This document shows positions 1-5,448 of a stretch of 5,448 bases of DNA, piece after piece. Location: positions 1 through 5,448 of the forward strand of contig JAHIOK010000404.1 of the NCBI GenBank assembly GCA_018895315.1. The letters run 5' to 3'. The notes beneath the pieces were generated by a model. It saw only the letters and a list, made by a program, of their open reading frames with translations, searched no databases and was not told the origin of the DNA. Within the stretch, counting starts at the first letter, position 1, and every line of letters starts with the position of its first letter. The translations under genes and the position numbers were made by a program. This stretch comes from Actinomycetota bacterium (GTDB lineage Bacteria > Actinomycetota > Actinomycetes > Actinomycetales > Microbacteriaceae).

Positions 1-974
1 CCGGATTCGCCGACAACCTGAGGAATGCCTCCGACGCGACTGGCGATGACCGGGAGACCCGTCGCCATCGCTTCTCCGGCGGTGAGAGCACTCGGCTCCG
101 CCCATCGAGAGGGCACTACGAACACATCCGCGGTGCGGAGCAGATCGGATACCGCGGGCCGCTCCACAAAACGCTCGAAGACGACTCCGCTGCGGACGCC
201 GGCTGCAAGCTGGCGCAGTGAGGACTCGTACGTCGTCAAGGGAGCGTGGCGATCAAAGCCCGCGCTTCCGACGATGACAACCTCGATATCGTCCCGCTCA
301 AGCCTTCGGACCGCCTCGAGGAGAACGTCGGCTCCCTTGTCCCGCACGATGCGACCGAGGAACATGACCCGCAACCGTGAGCCTGCTCGCGGCGTCGATG
401 CGGGATGGAACTGTTCTACATCGACCCCGTTCTGCACGAAATGCACGCGCTCGGCAAGTTCTCTCGGCAATCTGTCCGCCGTCACCCGTGCGAGGAACTC
501 GCTCACGCAGACGATCGCCGAGACGTCGCCGAGGACCCGGCGAGCCTCCGATCCTCCGAGGGTTCGAAGGATGTCGTTGTGGGCGTACAGCACGACGTCG
601 TGGTGCTGCCCCCGCACGAGACGGGTGAGCGCCGGCGCGTTGTGGGCGAGCACGATCGCCGGTTCGTGGTGCGCGAGCACTTCGGCGAGCGGCTGGAACG
701 CACGCACGGCCGATGGGCGGGGCAGCCCGACCCTCCCGAACCCCGCATCGACGACGCGAGCGATGCGGCCAGGGTAGGGCGCGCCGACGTATTCGTGGAT
801 CGCGGCAGACGCGTACCGGGGTTCGAAAGTCGTGGCGTCCAAGAGAACGGACTGCTCTGGGTCTCCCGCTCGCTGGGCGGCCCCTGCGAGCCCGTGCACG
901 ACCGTCGGAATCGCTGACCCTGTGCGGGGGGAGAAATGATCCCCGGGCGTGATCGCGTGGACGATGGGTTTCAT
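1..974 (-). CDS. Glycosyltransferase family 4 (GT-B fold), C-terminus cut by window edge
   Basis: This is probably a retaining GT4 enzyme that moves a sugar from a nucleotide-sugar donor to a lipid-linked glycan at the inner face of the membrane. I translated the minus strand from ATG at 974: 324 codons stay open to the window edge, so roughly 60 C-terminal residues are missing (estimated from family length). The N-terminal acceptor domain carries SPRTGSAIPTV at residues 15-25, AHNDIL at 131-136 and CVSEF at 156-160. The hinge has VQNGVD at 180-185. The donor domain starts at LGRIVRDKG (206-214). The E-X7-E motif is EPSALTAGE, with E293 and E301, followed by MATGLPVIAS and VGGIPQVV. The usual Phe-Gly after the first Glu-Pro is replaced by Ser-Ala. 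The start is fixed by the TGATG overlap with the upstream polymerase gene and by GAGGTG (complement of 985-990) 10 nt before it. The two genes are probably co-translated. The donor and acceptor sugars are unknown. Confidence 0.93.
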   Translation of the reverse strand, partial: MKPIVHAITPGDHFSPRTGSAIPTVVHGLAGAAQRAGDPEQSVLLDATTFEPRYASAAIHEYVGAPYPGRIARVVDAGFGRVGLPRPSAVRAFQPLAEVLAHHEPAIVLAHNAPALTRLVRGQHHDVVLYAHNDILRTLGGSEARRVLGDVSAIVCVSEFLARVTADRLPRELAERVHFVQNGVDVEQFHPASTPRAGSRLRVMFLGRIVRDKGADVLLEAVRRLERDDIEVVIVGSAGFDRHAPLTTYESSLRQLAAGVRSGVVFERFVERPAVSDLLRTADVFVVPSRWAEPSALTAGEAMATGLPVIASRVGGIPQVVGES

Positions 975-2281
975 CAGATGCGCACACCTCGAGTGCGCCG
1001 CCATATCGTCTGCACGGCATGAGGCCGGTGCACGATTCCCGCGGCACGGTCGTGCTCCTTCACCCCGTAACAGATTCCCGCGACGATCCACAGCAGTGCA
1101 GCGTGCCCCGCAACCCAGTAGAGGTCGAATTGTCCCTGCGTGAATCGGGCGACGACGGTCGCCAAACCGAGGGTTCCGTAAACGGGGTCCATGCGCCAGA
1201 GCAACCAGATGGCTGCGGCGAACATCCCGAGAAAACCGATGAGTCCCAGTATTCCCGTCTCCGTGAGGACCTCGAGTTCGGCGTTCGGTGGTTGGAATCC
1301 GCCATAGCCCGTCCGACCGGTCGTCCACCAGCGATGTCCCACCCCGTAGAGCGGCGACATCAACCACACCTTCACGGAGTCTGCGTACCAGAGCAGGCGT
1401 TGCGAAGCGGAGTTGAACGGGCTGTTCTGCGTCAGTTGCTCCGCCACTGCAAGGTAGATGAACCATGCGGTAGGGATGAGGAGGATCGGCATCCATCGCG
1501 ATCGTTTGCCCGTTTCGAATCGCGGCCGCAATCCGATGATCAGCACACCCATGAGTGTGCCGACGATCGCTTGACGCGAAGACACCATTCCGATGCCGCA
1601 CAGCGCGAAGGCGGAATAGGCCCAGATGGGCCTCCACTTCATCCACGGCGGGTTGGCGAAGGCGATGATCGCGCCGTACATGAGGAACGCGCCGATGGCA
1701 TTCTTGTGCCACGGCCCGACGTAGCCGTCTCCGCCCGACACGTTCGACGCAATCGCGAAGAGCGCCATGACGCAGCACATCAACACATAGGCCGAAAGCG
1801 CGAGCCGCGCCTTTCCTTCCCGTCCGATCACGAATCCGACGATGGCTGCGCCGATGACGAGAAGGATTTCGTGTGCCCACTCGATGTAGTTCTCGCTGTA
1901 CCGGTTCAGCACCAGCTGAGGCAGCGTCAACGCGATGTAAAAAGCGCCAGCCCACAGCAAAGGCTGGAGTGTTCTTGCTCCGCGGCCGCGGAGCATCAGC
2001 GTCGCGATGATCATCGCGACCCCCAGGGCGAGGTCGGCTACGCTCATGGGACCCGCGCGCGCGAAGACCAGCACGCTTGCAAGGAATCCGATCACGAGAA
2101 CGTACGTCAAGTCTATGAATGCGATCGCCAGCAGCAGGAGCACGATCGCCACCGGGATCGCGAGTTCGGGGAAGCGGCCGCTGACGTAGCCGGCGAGCAC
2201 TCCAGCCCCGGCGATCGCAGTGACGATTGCCGTTCCACGCGCGACGGACGCCAACGTATTGGGCGGGGAGAGTACGCGCAC
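974..2281 (-). CDS. O-antigen ligase/polymerase (Wzy/WaaL-like) polytopic membrane protein
   Basis: This 435-residue integral membrane protein probably polymerises lipid-linked repeat units, or transfers finished glycan, on the outer face of the cytoplasmic membrane. It shows about 12 hydrophobic segments, near residues 14-34, 38-56, 58-74, 80-97, 106-125, 137-153, 159-178, 194-209, 217-234, 237-251, 264-281, 343-361 and 386-406 (some may be one helix). A large hydrophilic loop lies at about 282-342. Family-like positions are HKN at 192-194, SSRQ with R236, and the loop signature R295..W298, then SPLYGVG (309-315), then PPNAELEVLTETG (331-343). This pattern matches the Wzy_C/O-antigen-ligase fold. 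The His usually found before the Asn is Pro332 here. The start is GTG at 2281: an in-frame TAA lies about 13 codons upstream with no other start between. There is no well-spaced ribosome binding site, and a leaderless start is possible. The gene is followed at once by the GT4 gene (one-base overlap). I cannot decide between polymerase and ligase by sequence alone. Confidence 0.88.
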   Translation of the reverse strand: MRVLSPPNTLASVARGTAIVTAIAGAGVLAGYVSGRFPELAIPVAIVLLLLAIAFIDLTYVLVIGFLASVLVFARAGPMSVADLALGVAMIIATLMLRGRGARTLQPLLWAGAFYIALTLPQLVLNRYSENYIEWAHEILLVIGAAIVGFVIGREGKARLALSAYVLMCCVMALFAIASNVSGGDGYVGPWHKNAIGAFLMYGAIIAFANPPWMKWRPIWAYSAFALCGIGMVSSRQAIVGTLMGVLIIGLRPRFETGKRSRWMPILLIPTAWFIYLAVAEQLTQNSPFNSASQRLLWYADSVKVWLMSPLYGVGHRWWTTGRTGYGGFQPPNAELEVLTETGILGLIGFLGMFAAAIWLLWRMDPVYGTLGLATVVARFTQGQFDLYWVAGHAALLWIVAGICYGVKEHDRAAGIVHRPHAVQTIWRRTRGVRI

Positions 2282-2287
2282 ATCCCC

Positions 2288-2293
2288 ATGGTA
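2288..2293 (-). promoter_or_regulatory. Candidate -10 element for a leaderless wzy-like transcript
   Basis: On the minus strand the hexamer TACCAT fits the actinobacterial -10 consensus TANNNT. Six bases separate it from the GTG start codon at 2281, so transcription could begin at the start codon itself. That would explain the absence of a properly spaced Shine-Dalgarno sequence; the GGGGAT just before GTG is too close to serve well. No convincing -35 box is seen at 16-19 bp. A short degenerate hexamer arises easily by chance, so this is only a proposal. Confidence 0.35.
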
Positions 2294-2318
2294 CGGAGCG
2301 TCGCCGGATCTCGCGCAT

Positions 2319-2324
2319 TACGTT
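2319..2324 (+). promoter_or_regulatory. Candidate -10 element for the plus-strand GT4 gene
   Basis: TACGTT fits the TANNNT pattern on the plus strand. It would start transcription near 2331-2333 and give a 5' leader of about 50 nt that contains the 2349-2367 hairpin and the ribosome binding site. No clear -35 hexamer is visible upstream. The call rests on position within the divergent gap and a weak consensus, so it is tentative. Confidence 0.22.
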
Positions 2325-2348
2325 CGTCCGCGTGTGGTGTGATCAGAT

Positions 2349-2367
2349 GACGGCACGGGATGCCGTC
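2349..2367 (+). promoter_or_regulatory. Perfect 7-bp hairpin abutting the ribosome binding site of the plus-strand GT4 gene
   Basis: GACGGCA (2349-2355) and TGCCGTC (2361-2367) are perfect reverse complements around a 5-nt loop, CGGGA. In RNA a U-G wobble between 2348 and 2368 could extend the stem. The structure ends one base before the purine-rich ribosome binding site (2368-2375). It could be an operator half-site pair in DNA or a stem that limits ribosome access in RNA. It lacks a following T-run on either strand, so it is not a normal intrinsic terminator. Function is inferred from position only. Confidence 0.4.
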
Positions 2368-2375
2368 GGGGGGAG
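2368..2375 (+). promoter_or_regulatory. Ribosome binding site that decides the plus-strand GT4 start
   Basis: GGGGGGAG ends 5 nt before ATG at 2381, a good Shine-Dalgarno spacing. The in-frame ATG at 2360 lies in the loop of the hairpin and has only a weak CACGGG directly before it. The site therefore favours a 390-residue protein beginning MIDRSDET over the 397-residue form. Confidence 0.65.
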
Positions 2376-2380
2376 CGGGC

Positions 2381-3553
2381 ATGATCGACAGGTCTGACGA
2401 GACGCGGCTCTCGGTGCTGGTGGTGTCGCACACCGGCGAGCTCGGCGGTGCCGAGCGAGCGCTCTTGCGGCTGATCGCCGCGTCCGACGGCGGATTCGAC
2501 ATCGCCGTGCTGACGATGGCTGAAGGGCCGTTCGTCACCGAGGCCCGCAGCGCCGGCATCCGCGTGCATGTGCTCGCTGGCGGTGATGCCGTGCGCGTGA
2601 CGAGGGCTCAGGCGGGCTCACTGGCCGGTGTCACAACCAACGCCCTCGGGGCCCTCGCCCTGGCGCGCAGGCTCCGCAGGGTCATCCGTGCGGAGGCGCC
2701 CGACCTCGTGGTGGCCAACTCGCTCAAGGCGGCGATGCTCGTCGGGCTCGTGATGGGGCGGCGGCGATGGGTATGGCACCTGCACGACCGACTGGCATCC
2801 GACTATCTGGCAACGCCGGTCATCGGTGTCCTCCGGTTACTGGCGCGATTCGGTTCGCGATGTATCGTCGCGAACTCACGTGCAACCGCGGCCACAGTGG
2901 GGCGTCTTCCTGCCGGGCGGGTCGTCGTCGCCTATCCGGGACTTGAGCTTTCCGCGTTCGAACGTCCGAAGCGGTCACCGGGGCGCGGTCCGGTGGGGAT
3001 CGTCGGACGTGTTGCGCCGACGAAGGGCCAGCGCGAGTTCGTCGCCGCGGCGAGCCTCGTGGCTCCCACGCATCCGAAGGCGCGGTTCCGCATCGTGGGC
3101 GCCGCCCTCTTTGACGATGCCGGGTATGCCGAGGCGCTTCATGAGCAGATCGAGCGCTCCCGTCTGGGCGGACGCATCCAAGAAGCGGGTTGGTCTGCGT
3201 CACCCGCTTCGGAGTTCCGGAGCCTCCGGATGCTCGTGCATGCATCTCCCGTGCCCGAGCCCTTCGGCCAGGTCATCGTCGAGTCGATGGCGGTCGGCAC
3301 CCCCGTCGTGGCGACGGATGCCGGAGGCGTGCGCGAGATCGTGGATCCCCACGGCGCGAGCGTGACGATCGCCGACGGTGTGCGCCGCGCTCCTCATGGA
3401 CTGCTGGTTCGGCCGAACGATGTCGCCGCGCTCGCTGCAGCGATCATGTGGATGCTCGACCACCGGGCCGAGGCGTCGACGATGGCGCGCGAGGCTCACT
3501 CGGACGCCAGCGCGCGGTTCACGATCGATCACACCTGGGCGATCGTGGCGTAA
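2381..3553 (+). CDS. Glycosyltransferase family 4 (GT-B fold), lone plus-strand gene
   Basis: This is a 390-residue GT4 enzyme that should add one sugar to a lipid-linked glycan in the cytoplasm. The N-terminal domain begins with the strand LSVLVVSHT and the GELGGAE loop (19-25), a common GT4 acceptor-side motif. WHLHDRL lies at 132-138 and IVANSRATA follows near 163-171. The donor domain opens with GRVAPTKG (209-216). The catalytic E-X7-E is EPFGQVIVE (E293, E301), followed by MAVGTPVVAT and DAGGVREIV, which bind the nucleotide-sugar in related enzymes. The chain stops four residues after Trp in FTIDHTW, where related proteins, including the one at 4572-5448, continue for some 15 more residues in a closing helix. 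The gene is divergent from the polymerase gene and convergent with the GT2 gene, 26 bp away, so it needs its own promoter. The start at 2381 is chosen for its ribosome binding site. No strong terminator follows. The sugar is unknown. Confidence 0.93.
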   Translation: MIDRSDETRLSVLVVSHTGELGGAERALLRLIAASDGGFDIAVLTMAEGPFVTEARSAGIRVHVLAGGDAVRVTRAQAGSLAGVTTNALGALALARRLRRVIRAEAPDLVVANSLKAAMLVGLVMGRRRWVWHLHDRLASDYLATPVIGVLRLLARFGSRCIVANSRATAATVGRLPAGRVVVAYPGLELSAFERPKRSPGRGPVGIVGRVAPTKGQREFVAAASLVAPTHPKARFRIVGAALFDDAGYAEALHEQIERSRLGGRIQEAGWSASPASEFRSLRMLVHASPVPEPFGQVIVESMAVGTPVVATDAGGVREIVDPHGASVTIADGVRRAPHGLLVRPNDVAALAAAIMWMLDHRAEASTMAREAHSDASARFTIDHTWAIVA

Positions 3554-3579
3554 GCGTGGCGCGATTCGATTCGCCGAGG

Positions 3580-4575
3580 TTAAGGAGTTCCGACGCCGTT
3601 CCGCCGGTCACGGCGCCGCCCGTCCCATCCCGCCCAGACGCCTCCTACGAGGCCGGCGACTTCCACGGCACTACGCGTCAAGATCACGGGGGCGGTCAGC
3701 CGTCGCTTGAGGGGTACGCGTGAACCGTCTTCGTCAACGCCGCGCAGCAGAAAGCGCGCGACCTGGCCGTAGTAGTGCCGCTGCTGACGGAGCGCGGTGC
3801 GCGCGTAACGAGGGAGATACCTCGTCCTCCAGCCGTAGACGCGGGCGAGCAGCATGATGTGGTTTCGCCGGGAGTAGTAGAGGTATTTGCGGTCGAATCG
3901 CTTGCCGCCGATCTGGTACGGCGCCGCGACGTGTCGCACGAGCATGTCGGGGTCGAAGATCAGCCGATGCCCGGCGGCACGCAGGCGCAGGCACGTGTCG
4001 GACTCTTCTCTGAGGCAGGTTCCCGGGTAGTTCCCTCGGATGCCGCCGATGGCGAGCAACGTCGAGCGCCGATAGGTCTGATTCGCCCCGAGGAAATGGT
4101 CTACGTCGATTCGTCGGCCGGGATTCGCGGCGAAATAGCCGGTGATGTCGCCGTTCGGCAGCAGTCTGCCGATCGAGGCGAGCCCTTCCTGATCTTCGCC
4201 GGGGATTCCGTTGTCGGCGCGCCCGCCCACGCCCGCGACCGAGTCATCCTGGTAGGCATCGATCATGCGATCCAGCCAGCTCTCGGCGACGTAGGCGTCG
4301 TCATCGATATAGGCGACGATGTCGCCGGTCGTCTGGGCAAGTCCGATCTGACGAGACTCCGACATGGTGCCCTTGCCGAGATCATTGCGCAGGTACACGA
4401 CATCAGGATGCTCGGTGGCGAGCAGATCGCGGGTGCGTCGATCGGGTGACCCGTCGACGACGATGATCTGGTGTGGAGCAGTCGTGAGCTCGCGCAGATG
4501 GCGGATGCATTCCCGGATGTAGTCGGGCCGGGCATACGTGATGATCACCACTGAGACCGTGGATGGCTTGGTCAT
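3580..4575 (-). CDS. Glycosyltransferase family 2 (GT-A fold)
   Basis: This 331-residue GT2 enzyme is expected to be an inverting, metal-dependent transferase acting at the inner face of the membrane. VSVVIITYARPDYI at 7-20 is the first nucleotide-binding strand. IIVVDGSPD (37-45) supplies a base-binding Asp. RNDLGKG (63-69) and ESRQIGLA (73-80) precede YIDDDAYV (89-96), whose Asp91-93 is the metal-binding DXD. HFLGANQTYRR (160-170) and REESD (189-193) are the acceptor-side and catalytic-base regions. The C-terminus has a short hydrophobic stretch (about 293-317) and a basic tail, which may help membrane contact. The start at 4575 is preferred over the longer frame from 4656 because it has a strong GGAGGTGG site 4 nt upstream (core GGAGGT at 6 nt) and forms an ATGA overlap with the upstream GT4 gene. 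The 27 extra residues of the longer form have no GT2 character and only retrace the other gene. The two genes are probably translationally coupled. The sugar is unknown. Confidence 0.94.
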   Translation of the reverse strand: MTKPSTVSVVIITYARPDYIRECIRHLRELTTAPHQIIVVDGSPDRRTRDLLATEHPDVVYLRNDLGKGTMSESRQIGLAQTTGDIVAYIDDDAYVAESWLDRMIDAYQDDSVAGVGGRADNGIPGEDQEGLASIGRLLPNGDITGYFAANPGRRIDVDHFLGANQTYRRSTLLAIGGIRGNYPGTCLREESDTCLRLRAAGHRLIFDPDMLVRHVAAPYQIGGKRFDRKYLYYSRRNHIMLLARVYGWRTRYLPRYARTALRQQRHYYGQVARFLLRGVDEDGSRVPLKRRLTAPVILTRSAVEVAGLVGGVWAGWDGRRRDRRNGVGTP

Positions 4576-5448
4576 CGTTCCACCTCCGTAGGTGTGGGCG
4601 CAGCCGGGACGACGCGCGCGAAGAGAGCATCGTAGCGATCCGTCACAGTCGACCATGTGAATTCCGCGAGGCGAGCACGACCGGCCGTGCCGATCCGAGA
4701 ACGCTGTGGCTCATCGTTGACAAGTTCGACCAGGAGGTCGCCGAGTCGCTCGGTCTCGTAAGGGTCGCAGAGCAGTGCGTCCACTCCGTCGCGGACGAAC
4801 TCGGGGGGTCCGCCGTTCGGGGTAGCCACGACGGTGATACCCGCCCGCCACCCCTCGAGGATCACGATCCCGAACGCTTCGACGTGGCTCGGTACGACAT
4901 GGACGAGCGCACCGCCGAGGACCGAGACCACCTGCCCCCGGGTAAGCGCACCGGTGAAGGTCACTCGGTCGGCAATGCCCAGGGTGTGGGCATATTCGCG
5001 GAGCCAGGAGCCGTCGGGTCCGTCGCCCGCGATAACCAGCGCCGTGTCGTCGAGCCGGGTGCGGGCTGATGCAAAGGCTTCGAGCAATTGCGTGAAGCCC
5101 TTGTTGTCGACGAGACGGCCGATACCGGCGATATAGCGTGCCGGGAGACCGGAGACGGGCATCGGCTCGACGTCCGCATCGACCGCATTCGCGACGATCT
5201 CGGCGCTCGAGCGTAGTCCGTAATGCTCCAAGTCCTTGGCCGCGTACATCGAGCAGGAGGTGACGGCATCTGCCCGGGCGAGGGTGCTGGCGAGGCTACG
5301 GCGCAGGAGTGCAGACGTGCGGAAGGAGTCGTGCGCATCCATGAACGTCTCGCCGTGGTTGCTGTAGACGAGGGGAGTGCGCGTGAGCCGGGCGAGCATC
5401 ATGGCGTAGGTCCCGTTCGGGCCGAAGCATTGGATGTCGATGACCTCG
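4572..5448 (-). CDS. Glycosyltransferase family 4 (GT-B fold), N-terminus cut by window edge
   Basis: This GT4 enzyme is visible for 291 residues. The frame stays open to position 5448, so the true start lies outside. The family length suggests roughly 80-100 residues are missing. The first visible residues, EVIDIQCFGPNGTYA, continue smoothly into the MMLARL segment, which shows that the ATG at 5402 is internal. In visible numbering, NHGETF (30-35) is the acceptor-side motif. ANAVD (86-90) is at the domain hinge, GRLVDNKG (110-117) opens the donor domain, and VIAGDGPDG follows near residue 130. The catalytic E-X7-E is EAFGIVILE (E190, E198), then GWRAGITVVAT and NGGPPEFV. The C-terminal helix is complete (FTWSTVTDRYDALFARVV). 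It precedes the GT2 gene in the same transcript, with a 4-bp ATGA overlap, so the two enzymes probably act in the same glycan pathway. The donor and acceptor are not predictable. Confidence 0.93.
   Translation of the reverse strand, partial: EVIDIQCFGPNGTYAMMLARLTRTPLVYSNHGETFMDAHDSFRTSALLRRSLASTLARADAVTSCSMYAAKDLEHYGLRSSAEIVANAVDADVEPMPVSGLPARYIAGIGRLVDNKGFTQLLEAFASARTRLDDTALVIAGDGPDGSWLREYAHTLGIADRVTFTGALTRGQVVSVLGGALVHVVPSHVEAFGIVILEGWRAGITVVATPNGGPPEFVRDGVDALLCDPYETERLGDLLVELVNDEPQRSRIGTAGRARLAEFTWSTVTDRYDALFARVVPAAPTPTEVER
4580..4587 (-). promoter_or_regulatory. Strong ribosome binding site of the GT2 gene, inside the upstream gene
   Basis: On the minus strand GGAGGTGG lies within the last codons of the upstream GT4 gene (encoding part of PTEVER). 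The GGAGGT core is 6 nt from ATG at 4575, and the ATGA overlap follows. This arrangement is typical of translational coupling and fixes the GT2 start. Confidence 0.75.

Noticed and set aside
25..777. Plus-strand open frame of 250 codons at the left edge
   Set aside because: It is a Ser/Arg/Thr-rich shadow opposite the GT4 donor and acceptor domains, with no recognisable domain.
298..1047. Minus-strand open frame of 249 codons overlapping the left-edge GT4 gene
   Set aside because: It is Arg/Pro/Ala-rich and lacks motifs. The alternative minus frame from 974 holds all GT4 motifs and starts in a TGATG overlap.
2340..2345. TGATCA palindrome in the divergent gap
   Set aside because: A 6-bp palindrome is too short and common, and no TGTGA-N6-TCACA-type extension surrounds it.
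1019..2350. Plus-strand open frame of 443 codons opposite the polymerase gene
   Set aside because: Its product is rich in Arg, Asp, His and Gln with no domain pattern, as expected for the antisense of a hydrophobic protein in GC-rich DNA. The opposite strand encodes a coherent multi-pass membrane protein.
3554..3620. Possible bidirectional terminator between the convergent genes
   Set aside because: The 26-bp gap has only a 4-bp GGCG/CGCC pairing. A 6-bp pairing CGCCGT/ACGGCG (3594-3599 with 3610-3615) has a 10-nt loop, no T-run, and lies within the GT2 coding end. Neither is convincing.
3775..4449. Plus-strand open frame of 224 codons opposite the GT2 gene
   Set aside because: Its look is less extreme than other shadows, but the minus strand has the full ordered GT2 motif set, and no good ribosome binding site or promoter is seen for this frame.
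4576..4656. Longer start for the GT2 gene
   Set aside because: The 27 extra residues match no GT2 N-terminus and lie inside the upstream gene. The start at 4575 has a strong, well-spaced ribosome binding site.
1..5448. CRISPR array, IS element, tRNA or long tandem repeats
   Set aside because: I saw no regularly spaced repeats, transposase-like protein, terminal inverted repeats or tRNA-like folds. Almost every base lies in a supported glycan-related gene.

Overview
This GC-rich window looks like the interior of a cell-surface or exopolysaccharide biosynthesis locus from a high-GC actinomycete. The strong third-position G/C bias, GTG start use, tight ATGA/TGATG gene overlaps and protein style fit Actinobacteria, perhaps Microbacteriaceae. 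The family-level placement is inference only. Five genes fill almost all of the sequence: three family GT4 glycosyltransferases, one family GT2 glycosyltransferase, and one multi-pass Wzy/O-antigen-ligase-type membrane protein. No tRNA, rRNA, IS element, integrase, CRISPR array or long repeat is visible.

Layout, left to right. (1) Positions 1-974, minus strand: a GT4 glycosyltransferase cut off at its C-terminus by the window edge. (2) Positions 974-2281, minus strand: a polymerase/ligase-like polytopic protein whose stop codon overlaps the start of gene 1 by one base (TGATG), so the two are very probably one operon. (3) Positions 2282-2380: a 99-bp divergent intergenic region with two candidate -10 elements facing outward and a perfect 7-bp hairpin directly before the ribosome binding site of the next gene. 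(4) Positions 2381-3553, plus strand: a GT4 glycosyltransferase, the only plus-strand gene, which seems to lack its last C-terminal helix. (5) Positions 3580-4575, minus strand: a GT2 glycosyltransferase, convergent with gene 4 across only 26 bp. (6) Positions 4572-5448, minus strand: a GT4 glycosyltransferase cut off at its N-terminus by the window edge, overlapping gene 5 by 4 bp (ATGA).

Together the genes suggest Wzy-dependent heteropolysaccharide assembly. Four glycosyltransferases would add sugars one by one to a lipid-linked acceptor on the cytoplasmic face, and the polytopic protein would polymerise or transfer the exported units on the outer face. The initiating sugar-phosphate transferase, the Wzx flippase, the chain-length regulator and the nucleotide-sugar genes are not in the window and would be expected in the flanks. 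Sugar specificities cannot be read from sequence alone. I see no clearly new system here. The points most worth a second look are the lone inverted glycosyltransferase with its short C-terminus, the divergent regulatory region, and the departure from the usual His-Asn motif in the Wzy-like protein.
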